NCBI RefSeq assembly: GCF_000787575.1
Contig: NW_012236523.1
Span: 187,854 to 251,853 of the forward strand
Reading direction: 5' to 3'
Length of the DNA stretch: 64,000 nucleotides
Source of the DNA: Acytostelium subglobosum LB1
Lineage: Eukaryota > Evosea > Eumycetozoa > Acytosteliales > Acytosteliaceae
Shown: piece by piece, positions 1-11,014 of the stretch
Layout of the letters: every line of letters begins with the position of its first letter
Numbering within the stretch: the stretch's first letter is position 1
Translations under genes and position numbers: made by a program
Notes under the pieces: model-generated
The model's database searches: none
What the model was told of the DNA's origin: nothing
The model's input: only the letters and a program-made list of their open reading frames with translations

Positions 1-596
1 AATCAATCAATCAATCAAACAATCAATCCACGATCCAATTGTTGCAATCTATTTATAATATATTAATATATATGTTGATGATGATGATTTGGTGTAGATG
101 GTGTTTCGTTGATAGTTCAGCTCCCCGGTGGGCGTGTCTGACCTGAGATAACGTGATGCTATGATATGTACCTTAACTGACTAAACAGGTGACCCTGATT
201 GATTGAAACTGACTGTTATTGTTGTTTAAATATTAATGTATTGTAATGTACCAATTTGTTTGAATTAATTGGGGCGCCTCTTCTGTACAGTACTGATGAT
301 GATATGATATTATATGAGATGTGAGGGGATAGATTGATGATGATGTTGGTTGCTTGATTGTTTTGTTATGTTGTGATGGCGCCTTTGTTGAACAACTTGC
401 AAGGTGGTTGAGTGAGTGAGAGATGTTTCACTTGATTCATTCAACTCACCCCACTCAACCAACCCCCAATTCATTAAAATAATTTCTTTTGACCACTCAC
501 TTTCCAATTTCATTCTTAATGGAACTTCAACAATCAATCAATTTTCATATATTGGAACAATTCCCTGGGGCAGTATTTTAATATTAAATATGATAA
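1..596. other. Intergenic region at left edge
   Basis: No gene is supported here. It holds an (AATC)n stretch at the very start and AT-rich spacer. Two short open frames overlap at 310-619, but neither has a splice partner, a recognisable domain or low-complexity coding character. The region lies downstream of the subtilase gene that ends at 597. Confidence 0.5.
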
Positions 597-2806
597 TTAT
601 GATACCAATATTGAACTAGTTAGAATACAGAGTAGAGTGAAACTGACAATTAAAAATGGATTGGAACTTGGTGATCGTATTCCAGAATTGGCTCTTGGGT
701 CCTCGAGCATTGAATCTAGATAGATGTTAGTAACATGGAAATGATTGATTGATGGATTGGTTTGCAACTAGTTACACATACCTCCACACTTTGATCTTTG
801 TCTCTCTTTGTGTGATATATCAATAGGATTCTTGCACCTGTAACAATTGTTTGGATCACATTCTCCACTGTTCTCTTGGCAAACTGATCCACACACGACT
901 GGAGATATAAATATTAGTATCAATTATTGATTGATTGATGAGATGATGGATTGATACAGTGGTACATACCATTGACACTACATGTATCTTTATCTGTACA
1001 TGTACATGTACCATTGATACATAGACCTGAACATTGAGTAGTGCATTGATTTGGTTGGTAGTTGATTGCAGCCCATACATTGATTGCTCCATATCCTTTA
1101 TAATTGTCTGGTGATGAGATTGATGATGCTGTTGATATCAATGCCTCTCGAACCATTGATGGTGTCCAATCAGGATGTGCCTCCATTACTAGTGCAGCTG
1201 AACCAGCAATCAATGGTGTAGATATACTAGTGCCACTGACAAACTCATATGAAGATGGTGAACTTGCAGCTGCAGAGTATATGAGCATTCCTGGACCAAC
1301 TACCTCTGGTTTGCGACGACCATCTGCTGTAGGTCCAATCGAACTAAATGTGGCAATAACATCAAAGTTGTCCACAGCTCCCACTGATATACATTCACGA
1401 CAGTCTGATGGAGGTGTGATTCCACTCACCCCATTGTTTCCACTTGATACCACAACCAACATTCCCTTCTGATGTGCAATGTCCACAGCCTTTGATATTG
1501 AAGATGTTCCATCCACCTCCCAATACTTGAACCAAGCACTATATCCAAGTGAGATTGAGGCGACACGAGCACCTTGTGAATGTCCCCATTCCAAAGCTGA
1601 TATAAGGTAGTCCTCTTCAACAGGTACTTCCTTATCAATAATCTCCTAAGTATTAACATTGTTAGTAAATCTATGTTGTTTGATTGATTAATTGAATGGT
1701 AGGGTATATCAACATGGTTCAATGGAACGTCTTATGGAAGGATAGATGGAATGATTGAGGCATAATGTTACCGTTTTGGCGAGTATATAGTTGGCCTTGT
1801 GTGCCACACCAATGATTGATCCAGGCATCCATCCACCAATGTTGGAAAGTACATTGGTCCCATGTCTATTTTGAACATCTATATAGTCAAACAAGTTAAT
1901 AAATCGATTAATCAATCGAGATACCGTGATCATACCTCCAAGTTGACCTTGAGTGTTTCCAGTGTTGTTGATAAAGTCTTTCTCAGCTATAATGTTGCAG
2001 CTCTTGATACTCTCATGATCCTTTAGGAATCCACTGTCAATGACTAGTATGTTGACACCCTTGCCACTGTATCCATTCTGATGTGCTTGAATAACTCCAA
2101 TTTGTTGTAACTTTTGATATGAACGTCCATACTCTATACCATCGATTAGGTGGGATTGCAAGTCATCGACAAATGAGTTTCTTCTATCCATGTCTGCTCC
2201 ACCATCACCAAATCCATTAACATTATTGACGTGATCTTGATCGTGATATGTAAGATGATTGACCTCTGACACCTTCAACACTGAATTGATATTCTTGATC
2301 GACTGATATACATTGTGGACCTGAAGTTGTTGTTGATCATGTGACAATGACTGATCTACATTCATTGACAACGATATTGCATTCAACCACTTTGATTTAT
2401 GTCTAACTAGTAAGACTGATTGTTGTTGGGAATTGATAACTTGATCGATATATTCTTGGTACACTTCATAATCAAAGTATTGTGTCGTCGTTGATGTTGA
2501 AGGTATACGACCTGGACCTTTATCCTTGAAGTATATCCATAAGTTGACTGTTGTTGGTTGTGATTGTGGCTCTACTATATTGTACATTGTATCCATTTCC
2601 AAACTTGGATTGACCATTCTCTGTCTATTATTGATGTTCTTGTCATTCTTTGATGTTGACCCCAGATGTATCAACTCTAGTTTCCTACTCCTAAACTCAA
2701 CATCTATCTTGGTTGAGTATATACAATGTGGTAAAGTGACTATGACAATCAACAATATTGATGCTATTATACAAATACATCTCTGTCTATAACAAGATGA
2801 GATCAT
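597..2806 (-). CDS. Subtilisin-like serine protease (peptidase S8), surface-anchored
   Basis: Secreted endopeptidase, modelled as five exons (2806-1936, 1878-1772, 1645-970, 898-782, 715-597), 629 residues. All four introns are GT-AG and the frame is kept. Residues about 10-27 form a hydrophobic signal or anchor, followed by a propeptide-like region of about 220 residues. The catalytic residues are visible: Asp257 in VIDSG, His296 in RHGTN, Ser466 in SGTSISTP, and the oxyanion Asn396 in SSGNNG. After the protease domain comes a Cys-rich EGF-like segment (CSGLC, CTC and further CxxC spacings) encoded by exons 3 and 4. The last exon adds a short polar linker and a hydrophobic C-terminal tail ending SILVS, which suggests a GPI signal or membrane anchor. 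Substrate is unknown. The family call is secure; the terminal exon rests on frame continuity only. Confidence 0.88.
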
Positions 2807-3201
2807 ATTATTATATATCTCTATCTTTATATCTATCTATTCTTTATAACTATATAATATCTCTGTCTACCTCTAAGTCTCCATGTCCAAAATCAAACAT
2901 CAAACATCTAACTTAGATACATTCATTCATTGATGAGGTAGGTACACCTTTTCATTTCATAAAGATACAGATCCAGTTATAAAGATATAAATGGCAATGA
3001 CAACTGGATGTCGTGTCAAGTTCAACTCCGATTTATGTGCCAGTGTGTGTGTGATTCATTCTGTCTCGCCCACCACAAACATATAAACACACACCAATAC
3101 GTATTTATCTCTACAATTGTGTATCTGTATCTGTATCCAATATATGAGATAGTAGGGTGTAGCCACCACCAGACAACATAGGACGAAGAAGACTTAAGAG
3201 C
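2807..3201. promoter_or_regulatory. Divergent spacer between protease and DMAC1-like gene
   Basis: AT-rich region of about 395 bp between two divergent start codons. It must hold both promoters. I see short TATA-like runs near 2810-2860 and a GTGTGT run near 3043-3052, but no motif I can name. Confidence 0.35.
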
Positions 3202-3543
3202 ATGAACAACAATAATAATAATAATAACGACAAGTCAACAATCGATGATGATGACCTGCCACAGCATATATTGAAGGAACCGAAACAACAATCACAACTG
3301 CAGCAACAACTACAACCATACAAGGACAAGGATATTGGAGAGTGCAAGACATGCCATGCTATGAGTGGCACGATAATCGGTGCATCAGGCATCTATTCAT
3401 TGATGATACGCAAGAGTCATCCAGAGAGCAAAGGATTCCTTACATTGATCGGTGCATCAACTCTATCATTCGGTGTCTATTGGATACTGGAACCACATCT
3501 ACTCGAACGTGGATGGCTCAAATCACCTCTTAAGCTGCCATGA
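3202..3543 (+). CDS. DMAC1/TMEM261-like small mitochondrial membrane protein
   Basis: Single-exon gene, 113 residues. The N-terminus is an Asn run followed by a Gln-rich stretch. Residues about 47-105 match the DMAC1 (distal membrane-arm assembly component 1, TMEM261) domain: a CKTCHAMSG motif, corresponding to the CWSC-LSG motif of the animal protein, leads into two short hydrophobic helices (about 55-68 and 80-97). In animals DMAC1 helps build the distal membrane arm of respiratory complex I in the inner mitochondrial membrane; the same role here is inference. No presequence is obvious. It is divergent from the protease gene and faces the SRP19 gene tail to tail. Confidence 0.7.
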   Translation: MNNNNNNNNDKSTIDDDDLPQHILKEPKQQSQLQQQLQPYKDKDIGECKTCHAMSGTIIGASGIYSLMIRKSHPESKGFLTLIGASTLSFGVYWILEPHLLERGWLKSPLKLP

Positions 3544-3683
3544 CAAGTCCGTCATCATCATCAATCTTATCAAATATATATATATTATCTGTATGTCTGC
3601 CTGCCTGTCTGTCGTCTGATCGATCGATCGATACGTTTGATAACATATATGTGACTTCTTCTTCTTGGAGTCGACACCAAGAT

Positions 3684-4312
3684 TTATTTGCCCTTCTTCT
3701 TGTTCTTCTTGTCCTCCTTGTCCTTCTTGACTGCTGGCTGTTGAGTCAGCGTTGGGATCATACACAAAGGATTGAAGTTCTCAGGTCTATTTGGTGCAAC
3801 AAGGTTGATCTTCTCTGCTAGAAATAGCAACAGCTCTGTTTCTGTTTGTTGTTGATTGACGCAATGTTTGTGATAGTTGTTGTTGTTAGCAACAGCATAT
3901 GCATTGATCAATGAATGAATGTGTACATACTGTTTGTGATGGTTGATACAAATGGTTGTTTCTGCTCATTGAGCATTTGAATCTTGACACGTCCTCGCTG
4001 GAAGAAGTCTGATGGGTATCCCTTGTGTGGCTCGAGAACAGCGCTCAGACCAACGGCACCAGCACACTTTGCAATCTCCTCCAGTTGAGGATTCTTTACA
4101 GACTTGTCTTTGGGAGTCCTTCTGCCTTGATCTCTCGTGAGCTCAGAGTTTATATATTGAGGGTAGACAACGGTCCAATTCTTATAGTTTGGTATTGTCG
4201 CTGTATTTATCTTTCCCTGTTGAGCTCCTGCCAGTGCACCAGTTGGTCCACCTGGTATAATAGTTGGAGTAGTCGTACTACTAGTTGATGTTGTCGTTGT
4301 TGTTGAACTCAT
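3684..4312 (-). CDS. srp19: Signal recognition particle 19 kDa protein
   Basis: RNA-binding SRP subunit that clamps helices 6 and 8 of SRP RNA before SRP54 joins. Two exons (4312-3931 and 3841-3684), 179 residues. A Thr/Ser/Pro/Gly leader of about 35 residues precedes the conserved core: the NWTVVYPQYINSELT block, the GRRTPKDKSVKNPQ basic block, EI...A, and KGYPSDFFQRGRVKIQ. Exon 2 carries KTELLLFLAEKINL and a Lys-rich tail, usual for SRP19. The intron begins GTATGTAC and ends AACAG; the join A|AA keeps frame. At 179 residues it is longer than human SRP19 (144) because of the leader and tail. The neighbours are unrelated. Confidence 0.93.
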
Positions 4313-4568
4313 ATTACTTTTGTGTTCTATTGTTGTGTATATATGTATGTGTATGAATATATGTCAAAGAGATAATTTAAATAAATTATGAACTTTGTTG
4401 ATGGTTGTGTGTGATCAACAAAACCAAGGTAACTTGACCTTTGACTTTCATCATAAATGAACTTCACTCACTAACAAATATCAATTAATAAACCAAACAA
4501 TCTCTGATCAAACAAGTATCAATACATATACTCAAAGTGGTTGAGAAATCAATAAATAAAGGAATGAT

Positions 4569-4888
4569 TTACATTCGGAAATAGATGTCTTCTCAGTTTA
4601 CATTGATTATTGTTATAGATATTCGGTTGAAATACATCAAGTATTGTTATCCAATTGATTTGTTATTATTTATTATGCTATGTTGTTGAACCAATCAATA
4701 TACGAACCATTTATTATTAAATTAATATAAAGATATAATAATGATCTATACTTCATACCTTTCATGTAGTCCTCTGGCAGCAGCGCTGCGCCAGGGTAGA
4801 AGATTCGCACGTCGTATGATGACTGCGATGAGGGTGGCGCACGATCATTGATCGGGCCATACCTTGCGAAGAATGACTCCGCTCCCAT
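4569..4888 (-). CDS. Very small hypothetical protein (model tentative)
   Basis: Not recognised. An ATG at 4888 opens a 43-codon exon (4888-4759) with RYGPINDRAPP, a tyrosine- and proline-rich middle and the segment LLPEDYMK, followed by a good donor, GTATGA. Joining to an acceptor at 4592 gives a second exon (4591-4569) encoding EDIYFRM and a stop, for 50 residues in all. A nearer acceptor, about 85 bases downstream of the donor, would give a stop at once. The frame is also open upstream of the ATG to 4996 without an ATG, and a TATATAAGG box lies near 5040 on this strand, which fits a start at 4888. The size suggests an accessory respiratory-chain or similar small protein, but that is a guess. 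Confidence 0.42.
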
Positions 4889-5625
4889 TGTAATCTGTGA
4901 CAGGGCACTCACCTGAGTACTGCTGTTGTTGATTGAGAGTTGATCTATTGACTTTGCTAGATTGAGTGATCGAGTAACAGATAGTAACTGTATCACTCGT
5001 TTCGGTTTTTTCGGTCAATATTATACGTATTCACCTTATATAGGCATGCATTACCGAGACTCTTGAAGACAACAACATCAACCACAAACAAAAGGTAGAG
5101 GTATCGATTCTATCCATGATTGATTTTTGATTGCCAGAATTAGGCGATTAAGAATGATGGAGTCTTCATGTTTGTGGATAGAAGGCCTTTACCCATCTTN
5201 ATTAAACCAGGCCTCGCTTGGGACAATTCCGTTGGGTGTCCAAGGAGGAAGAAGAATAGACATGGGTTGTTGTTGGTTGTTGGTTGTTGGTTGGCAGTTG
5301 TTGAGGATGTTGATGTGCAATAATACAATACATGAGTATATGTGTGTTGCTGAGTATGAGGGAGTTGTGGACTGGGTTGGTTGTTGGGTGGATGAATGGC
5401 GGAAGGTGGAAGTTGGTAAGATTACAATGATGATGGGGAAAAAAAAGGATGTGCATGGCGATGCGACCTCTTGAGGTCTCGCTATCTCTCCTCGGTGATC
5501 TCTCTCGCTACAGACTGACAGGAAATGTTGTCTGTCGTACATGAGGACGTCCCGAGGACATCTATGATGAATAAACTGCTGTTGTTGGTGCCACAGCCTT
5601 GGCCTAATGTGTGTGGACCTGGTCT
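4889..5625. other. Spacer with one ambiguous base
   Basis: About 740 bp between the small gene's start and the end of the RasGEF gene, both on the minus strand. It includes a single N at 5200 and an imperfect inverted repeat around 5463-5482 (GCGACCTC then GAGGTCTCGC). It should hold the small gene's promoter and the RasGEF 3' end. I see no supported gene. Confidence 0.4.
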
Positions 5626-8165
5626 CTATTTCAGGGAGCTCATGAATGACGAGATGGAGAACTCCTTCTTGAAGCTGTTTGGTGTGGTGCCGGGTGCGGC
5701 AGACACAGACTCTGACGAAGACGATCTCTGCTCACGGGGCTCGCACAGCTGACTGGCCTTGTACAAGGCCTTCTCAGTGAGACCTGGCAAATTCTTAAGG
5801 TAGCGCTGTGTGATTTCCTCGGTGTTGAAGTTGTACGGTGTCTGCTGGTACTGCTGAATCTCACGAATCACCACCGATATCCTACGACGCTTCTCAAAGT
5901 TTATCAGATCGTCTCTGTTGTTCAGCGTGTTCTTGGTGCCATCCTCGATAAATGTAAGATCAGTCAAGTATACACCCTAATGAGTTTGATTGATTGATTG
6001 ATGGTTAGTGAAGTGATCATGTGATAAGTTGTGAGGATGTAGATGATGCTTACAAGGTATGGAATACATGGAGGATGAACAGAGTGCAGTGCAGCTCTGT
6101 AGTCCTTGAAGTTGTTCTTCTGTGCCATTAGGACGAGGAGTTCGTCGTAGGCATTCTTGAGCAGTGGCTTGGACTCGATCTTCTCCCAGGTCTTGGTGAG
6201 ACGGTAGACGGCCGAGTTCTGGAGACCAGAGAGGATCTCCATGCAGCCATTGAAGTTTCCAATGTCACGACACTTCTGTGCGATGAGGATGAAGCGCTTG
6301 ACGACGCTGACACGGTCCTTGATCTTCTCGGTACGAACGATCTCTGTGGCAACCCAGATCGACACTGCGTTGAAGCGGCGAATGAACGCGACAATGTTGG
6401 GCGCCAGCTCGTCCTTGTTTGGCTTGTTCCAGCTCTGGCCCAGACACTCCTTTGACTCGATCTTGCGGTACAGCTCTGACTCGATGAGTGTCAGCTGACG
6501 AGCAATCTCGGTTGTGTCGAGGTCGAGGAACATGGCGTCTCTGGTCTTGGGTGAGATCGATGCGGGCGCCGGGTCGTTGAATGTGGGGATTGGCACAAGA
6601 CGGCCGTTGAATAGCAGCTTCTTGATGTTCTTGCCGATGGCCTCAAAGTCGATAATGATCTGGCTGCCAACGAATTGGTCAAGCTTGGACACCAGCGTAG
6701 GGTCCTCGCTAAAGTCGTGGAAATGCTTGTCGACCCAGGTCCTCATGACGTTGACGACACGCATGCGCACGATCTTCTTCTTCTTCTCGTAGAGAGCTGG
6801 AGGGATGGAGGCGTTCTCCTCGATGACGTTGTAGGATTGAATGAGCATGTCCAATAACTCGACTGGAGTGGTGAATGAGCGGTAGGTCAGCAGGAAGGCG
6901 CTGGAGAAGTCGGTGTCGTGTGATTTGTCGTAGCTCAGACGCTGCACCAGACGCTCGAGCGTGCCTCCCTTGACGAGGTAGGTGCCGGTCTCGTTCTTGA
7001 TCAGCACCAGGTTGGGGTCGTCCAGGTTCTCGGGCTCCTCGAACTGCTCGTCCTCAGTGGACGCCATGAGTGTGGGGGTGGAGGGGCGGCCTCCTCCGCT
7101 CGACACGCTGATTGGCTTGGGCGCCACGGATGCTGTGCGCACAAGCGATGGGTTGGACATGGGTGCCGGTGAGTTGGATGGGAAGGGTGAGGTCTTGCTG
7201 CGTCTGTCACCGGGCAAGGGTGGCAGGGGCATTGGTGGCACCTTGCGACGGCTCTCATGTGAGCCAAAGGCGTCGGGTGAGACGACCACAGGGCTTGTGC
7301 CGAGTTGCGAGGAGGTGGCCAGCGACGATGCCGAGGAGGACAAGGGGATTGGTGATGATGGGTTGGTAAATACAGGTGTGGAGGAGGCGAGGTGGTTGGC
7401 GGCGTGCATGACGCTGACTGGACGGTTGGTCAATGGCGAAGGGTTGGTTGGTGTGTTCTGTGGTGTGTACGCGCTGACCTGAGTTGATATCCTCGACTCG
7501 GAGCGCTGCTTGGGCGCTGCGGCCGACCAGTTCTTGGCAAGGGAGGCCTCGTCGACTGGTGTGGTGTCCGACGAGTCGGCAGTGTCGGGCGACTGCTGAA
7601 TGTAGTTGTCCGACGAGCTCCTGCTCAGCGACGCCTTCTTTGTGACGCTGTTGGGCACGCCAAGCGGGGAGACGCTTGGCAACGATCCCATGCTGCTGCT
7701 ATTGTTCATGTATTTGTTGGTGTTGGAGTGATTGTTTGTTGGTGGCTTGTGGGCCTGCGATGCGCTGCCGGGCGATGTCGACAACAATTGACTGTCCTTG
7801 CTCAGACTCTCGTAGATGTCCGACAAACAATTGGAAAGATCTCTATCCTCATTAAAGCTCTTCTCCAACAACTTTGTCTGGAAGTACTCCAACTGTTCCT
7901 TCAAATGTCCATTGATCGCTTCCAATTCCATTATCCTGTATTGTAACTTTGAGTTCTCCTCCTGTAATATATTTGATTGAATGATTGATGTGAGTGATCC
8001 TGTAACATGTATGATTGATTGAATGAGTGTTATTACCTCCAAGTCGCTGACTCTATTTAATAGCATGTCATTGCTTTGTGGTGAGCCTCCGGCTGCGCCG
8101 CCTCTGTTCACACCATTTGAGCCCATCATGCTCTCTCTCAACACTCTATTCGAAGTTGAGTTCAT
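5626..8165 (-). CDS. Ras guanine nucleotide exchange factor (RasGEF_N + CDC25 domain)
   Basis: Activates Ras-family GTPases by exchanging GDP for GTP at membranes. Three exons (8165-8037, 7961-6054, 5976-5626), 795 residues. After a Gly/Ser-rich start, residues about 40-95 form a coiled coil (EENSKLQYRIMELEAINGHL). A long Ser/Pro/Thr-rich linker follows to about 370. A RasGEF_N module starts at YLVKGGTLERLVQRLS and includes FLLTYRSFTTPVELL. The catalytic domain shows DTTEIARQLTLIE, CMEILSGL, and, across the last splice, [21 protein letters not shown], the diagnostic RasGEF core. The C-terminus is Ser-rich. Both introns are standard and the frame is continuous. Dictyostelids have many RasGEFs that govern chemotaxis and macropinocytosis; I cannot say which one this is. 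Confidence 0.95.
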
Positions 8166-8280
8166 TCTCTATTTCTATTTGTTCTGCTATACTATATATG
8201 ATTGTATATATTTTGAAAAATGGCTGCTACTACGCTGCCCGCTGTTATTGCTGCTGCTGCTACGTTGTTGTTGCTGCCTG

Positions 8281-8285
<5 letters not shown>

Positions 8286-8314
<29 letters not shown>
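8286..8314. repeat. (TGTC)n tetranucleotide microsatellite
   Basis: About seven tandem TGTC units some 120 bp upstream of the RasGEF start codon. It differs from the (TGAT)/(TGAA) class that dominates the rest of the window. Confidence 0.8.
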
Positions 8315-8318
<4 letters not shown>

Positions 8319-10744
8319 CCTGTTTCTAAACCCAAAGTTTAATCTTTATCCTGTCGGGGCTGTTAAGATGAGATGATTAGATAATGATGTGTCAATATAA
8401 CTAACTAGTTGTTAACTTTATCTTTTAAACAATGCCAATATGAATGTATGTGTGTGTGTGAATGAATGAATGTAATGACAAAAAAGCAATCGATTGGCAT
8501 CAATGTATGCAAGTAATCTCGCTCGGAAGTCAAGTCAAGCCAAGCCAAAGCCAGGCTTCAAACGTTGATGTTGTGTGAGTAGTGAGATTCACACAAATAA
8601 AAAATAAAAACCAACAGTAGGGTTCTGTTTGTTGTTTGTTGTTGAGAGCTCTGTGTGTGTTGCGTTAATTGAAATGAGATGTGTGGGGCGAGCCCGAGCT
8701 CATGGTGGATTGGTGCCCCAACACAACTAACCCCACCACTTTGATTGATATTGGCTAGGTTGTTGTGAAGTGACACGCCTGGCTGGCTAACTTGCAGACT
8801 AGTCTGCCGCGTGAATGGATGGATGGATCTGATCTCTGATCACCGCCTTACAAACTACAACAACAACGTTGTTGGCCATGCATGGCCCTGACTTCGTCGT
8901 CGACGACACCTTGGGAATCGCACCCTTGGGGAAATGGCACAATACAAACTCGCGAGTCTACCACATGCACACATCCAAAGTCACAAAGAGTCGATGACGA
9001 GCTATCTGGTTGTTCTTGTCTTGGTATTTACGTGTTGTTGGGTATGCTTTGCCGTACGTAGATATATAATAATATTTAAATGTTTGTTTGATTGTTGGAC
9101 GTATGTATGTATGTATGGTAGTGATGTTATGTATTATGTTGCTGATGATGTTGTTGTTATGTTTGCCCTCGGCTGCAATGATTGATTGATTGATTTGATT
9201 GAACCCCAACAAGGGCGATTTGCGGCAAGTTGGTCAAACCTTGTTTAGTTTTGTTTGTTGTGATGTTAAATTATTCAAATAATAACAGTATCTATTGGGT
9301 GATGGCTGACAATCATGTGAGGCAACCATGGTCCAGCACATCATACAAAGTTTACACACGCAAACATATTAAAAAAAATCACACTCTTGATCAAAAAAAA
9401 ACAAATATCAAAATGCGGAGTGTGTCTCCACCATGTCGGGTTAGAGTGTGTGTGTGTGATGTGAGTGTGGGCATGGATGATCACTTGTCGGCATGAATTA
9501 GAGAGTAATAAATCACAGGACCAAGCCGACTCTGCTCACATCAGTCATCGATGATTGGGAAATGTGAGTCGGTCGGTAGGTCGTCAACTACGTTGATATT
9601 GTGGTCGCATGTGTGTGTGTGGTTGATTGATAGTGATGGTGATCATAATGGCTACATCACACTCGTCTCCCGAAGATACCGGAAGTATGGTAAAGTGTAA
9701 AGTGGATGGCAGTGTTGCTGGTTGTGTTGTTGGATGTAGCCTCTGTCTGGGCCAACACCGTGTTCATCATTGTCGGCGATCAAAATAAGATACATACATG
9801 TCTCCGTCTTTGGATTGGATTGGGGCTGCTGGCTGGCGTTTAGCCTTTTGGTCAGGTCGGGTCGCGATATTGTTGGCAGTGTTGGCAGAGAGAGTAGGCA
9901 CTTGTTCCTTGTTTCACTCCTAATGTTTAATGTCCAGGTGTGTTGATGCTGCTCACGAATCGATAATGGTTTGATTAGATCTGATCTAGTGTCTCCCAAT
10001 CGATTTGTTTGGCTACGAGTTGGGTCGTTCTTTGGTGTTTATGCTATTGTTGTTGTTGTGTCTTGTATTACAACTTTGCAAATGCAAAGACAACAAAACA
10101 ACACAAACAAGCAATCAAAGTGACCCTACAAGTATGGTCAATATAGATTGTTTATAATATGTTTGGTTGATTGATGATTGATGAGTGATTATGTGACTGT
10201 TGATGTTAGTTGTTGACTTTAGAGTGAAGTGATTGTTATCCTTGTCCAACAACAATGATGAAGAATAGATTTAAACAGCTCCTTGCTTGCTTGCATGTTC
10301 CTGGATATGATGTGTATGGAGAAGAAAGAGGGGTAGGATGTAGGATAGGATAGGGAGGGACAGGACTTACCACATTAAATAAAATGGATAAAATGGAGGT
10401 ATCTAGAGGCTCAATAATGAAACAGTCCCTCACAGGAGATAGTCCAAGGTTTATCCACTCATTCATGTGCATGCCCCTTTGTTTGAATCAACTCACGTTG
10501 ATGCTCGCAATCATTCAAGCATTCAGTGCACTACCTTCCACCACCATCAAGGTCACCCAGTGCCATCTGAAATGATCAAAGCCCATTACATCAAGGCCGC
10601 TGTGGAACTCAACACACACATTCACAGAGATATGAATTGGGATTGATCAATCGGAGCAAATGCCGAATATCAAGCAACTTGAAAGTGTGTTTGTTTGACC
10701 AACATAGATTAGTATTGTGGATGATGTCTTGCTTGGTCACAGGT

Positions 10745-10760
10745 GGGCAAGGCCTTGCCC
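10745..10760. repeat. Perfect 16-bp palindrome
   Basis: GGGCAAGGCCTTGCCC is identical to its reverse complement. It is GC-rich inside an AT-rich spacer, about 250 bp beyond the NKAP-like stop codon. It could be a dimeric factor site or a hairpin in a transcript. Confidence 0.8.
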
Positions 10761-11014
10761 ATTCATGTAGGTATCATTTATTCCTTAAATACACATGTAT
10801 GTTGTGGGTGATCGACTCGAGGGGGCGGAAGAGTCTTCCAAGTCCGGTGGTATCTGGGTTCCTGGTTTGAATGGTAGGGACTGGATTGTAACGGAAAGAT
10901 GCTGGACTTGTACCATCTGATCACCTCACATTACATTACATGTCAATGTTCCAAGCGGTGTATGTCCACGGATACAAGTAGTAGTAGCAGTATTATTATT
11001 ACTATTCCTATTAC

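Larger units (their letters stand above)
8166..11014. other. Large spacer (2.85 kb), probably the RasGEF regulatory region
   Basis: The longest gene-free stretch in the window, upstream of the RasGEF and downstream of the NKAP-like gene. It holds a (TGTC)n microsatellite near 8286-8314, (TGAT)n runs, GT-rich tracts near 9450 and 9610, and a perfect 16-bp palindrome at 10745-10760. Open frames of up to 115 codons occur (for example 9652-9999 on the minus strand), but none shows a domain, a splice partner or convincing codon structure. A long 5' leader, a non-coding RNA or distal enhancers would all fit. Confidence 0.4.

Noticed and set aside
310-619. Overlapping short frames on both strands near the left edge
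   Set aside because: They overlap the end of the subtilase gene and its 3' flank; no motif and no exon joins.
4889-4996. Mitochondrial presequence upstream of the 50-residue protein
   Set aside because: The frame is open but starts with GTG, not ATG, and a TATA box lies just upstream of it, so it is more likely leader sequence.
9652-9999. 115-codon minus-strand frame in the big spacer
   Set aside because: Composition is unremarkable, no domain, no splice partner; could be chance in a less AT-rich patch.
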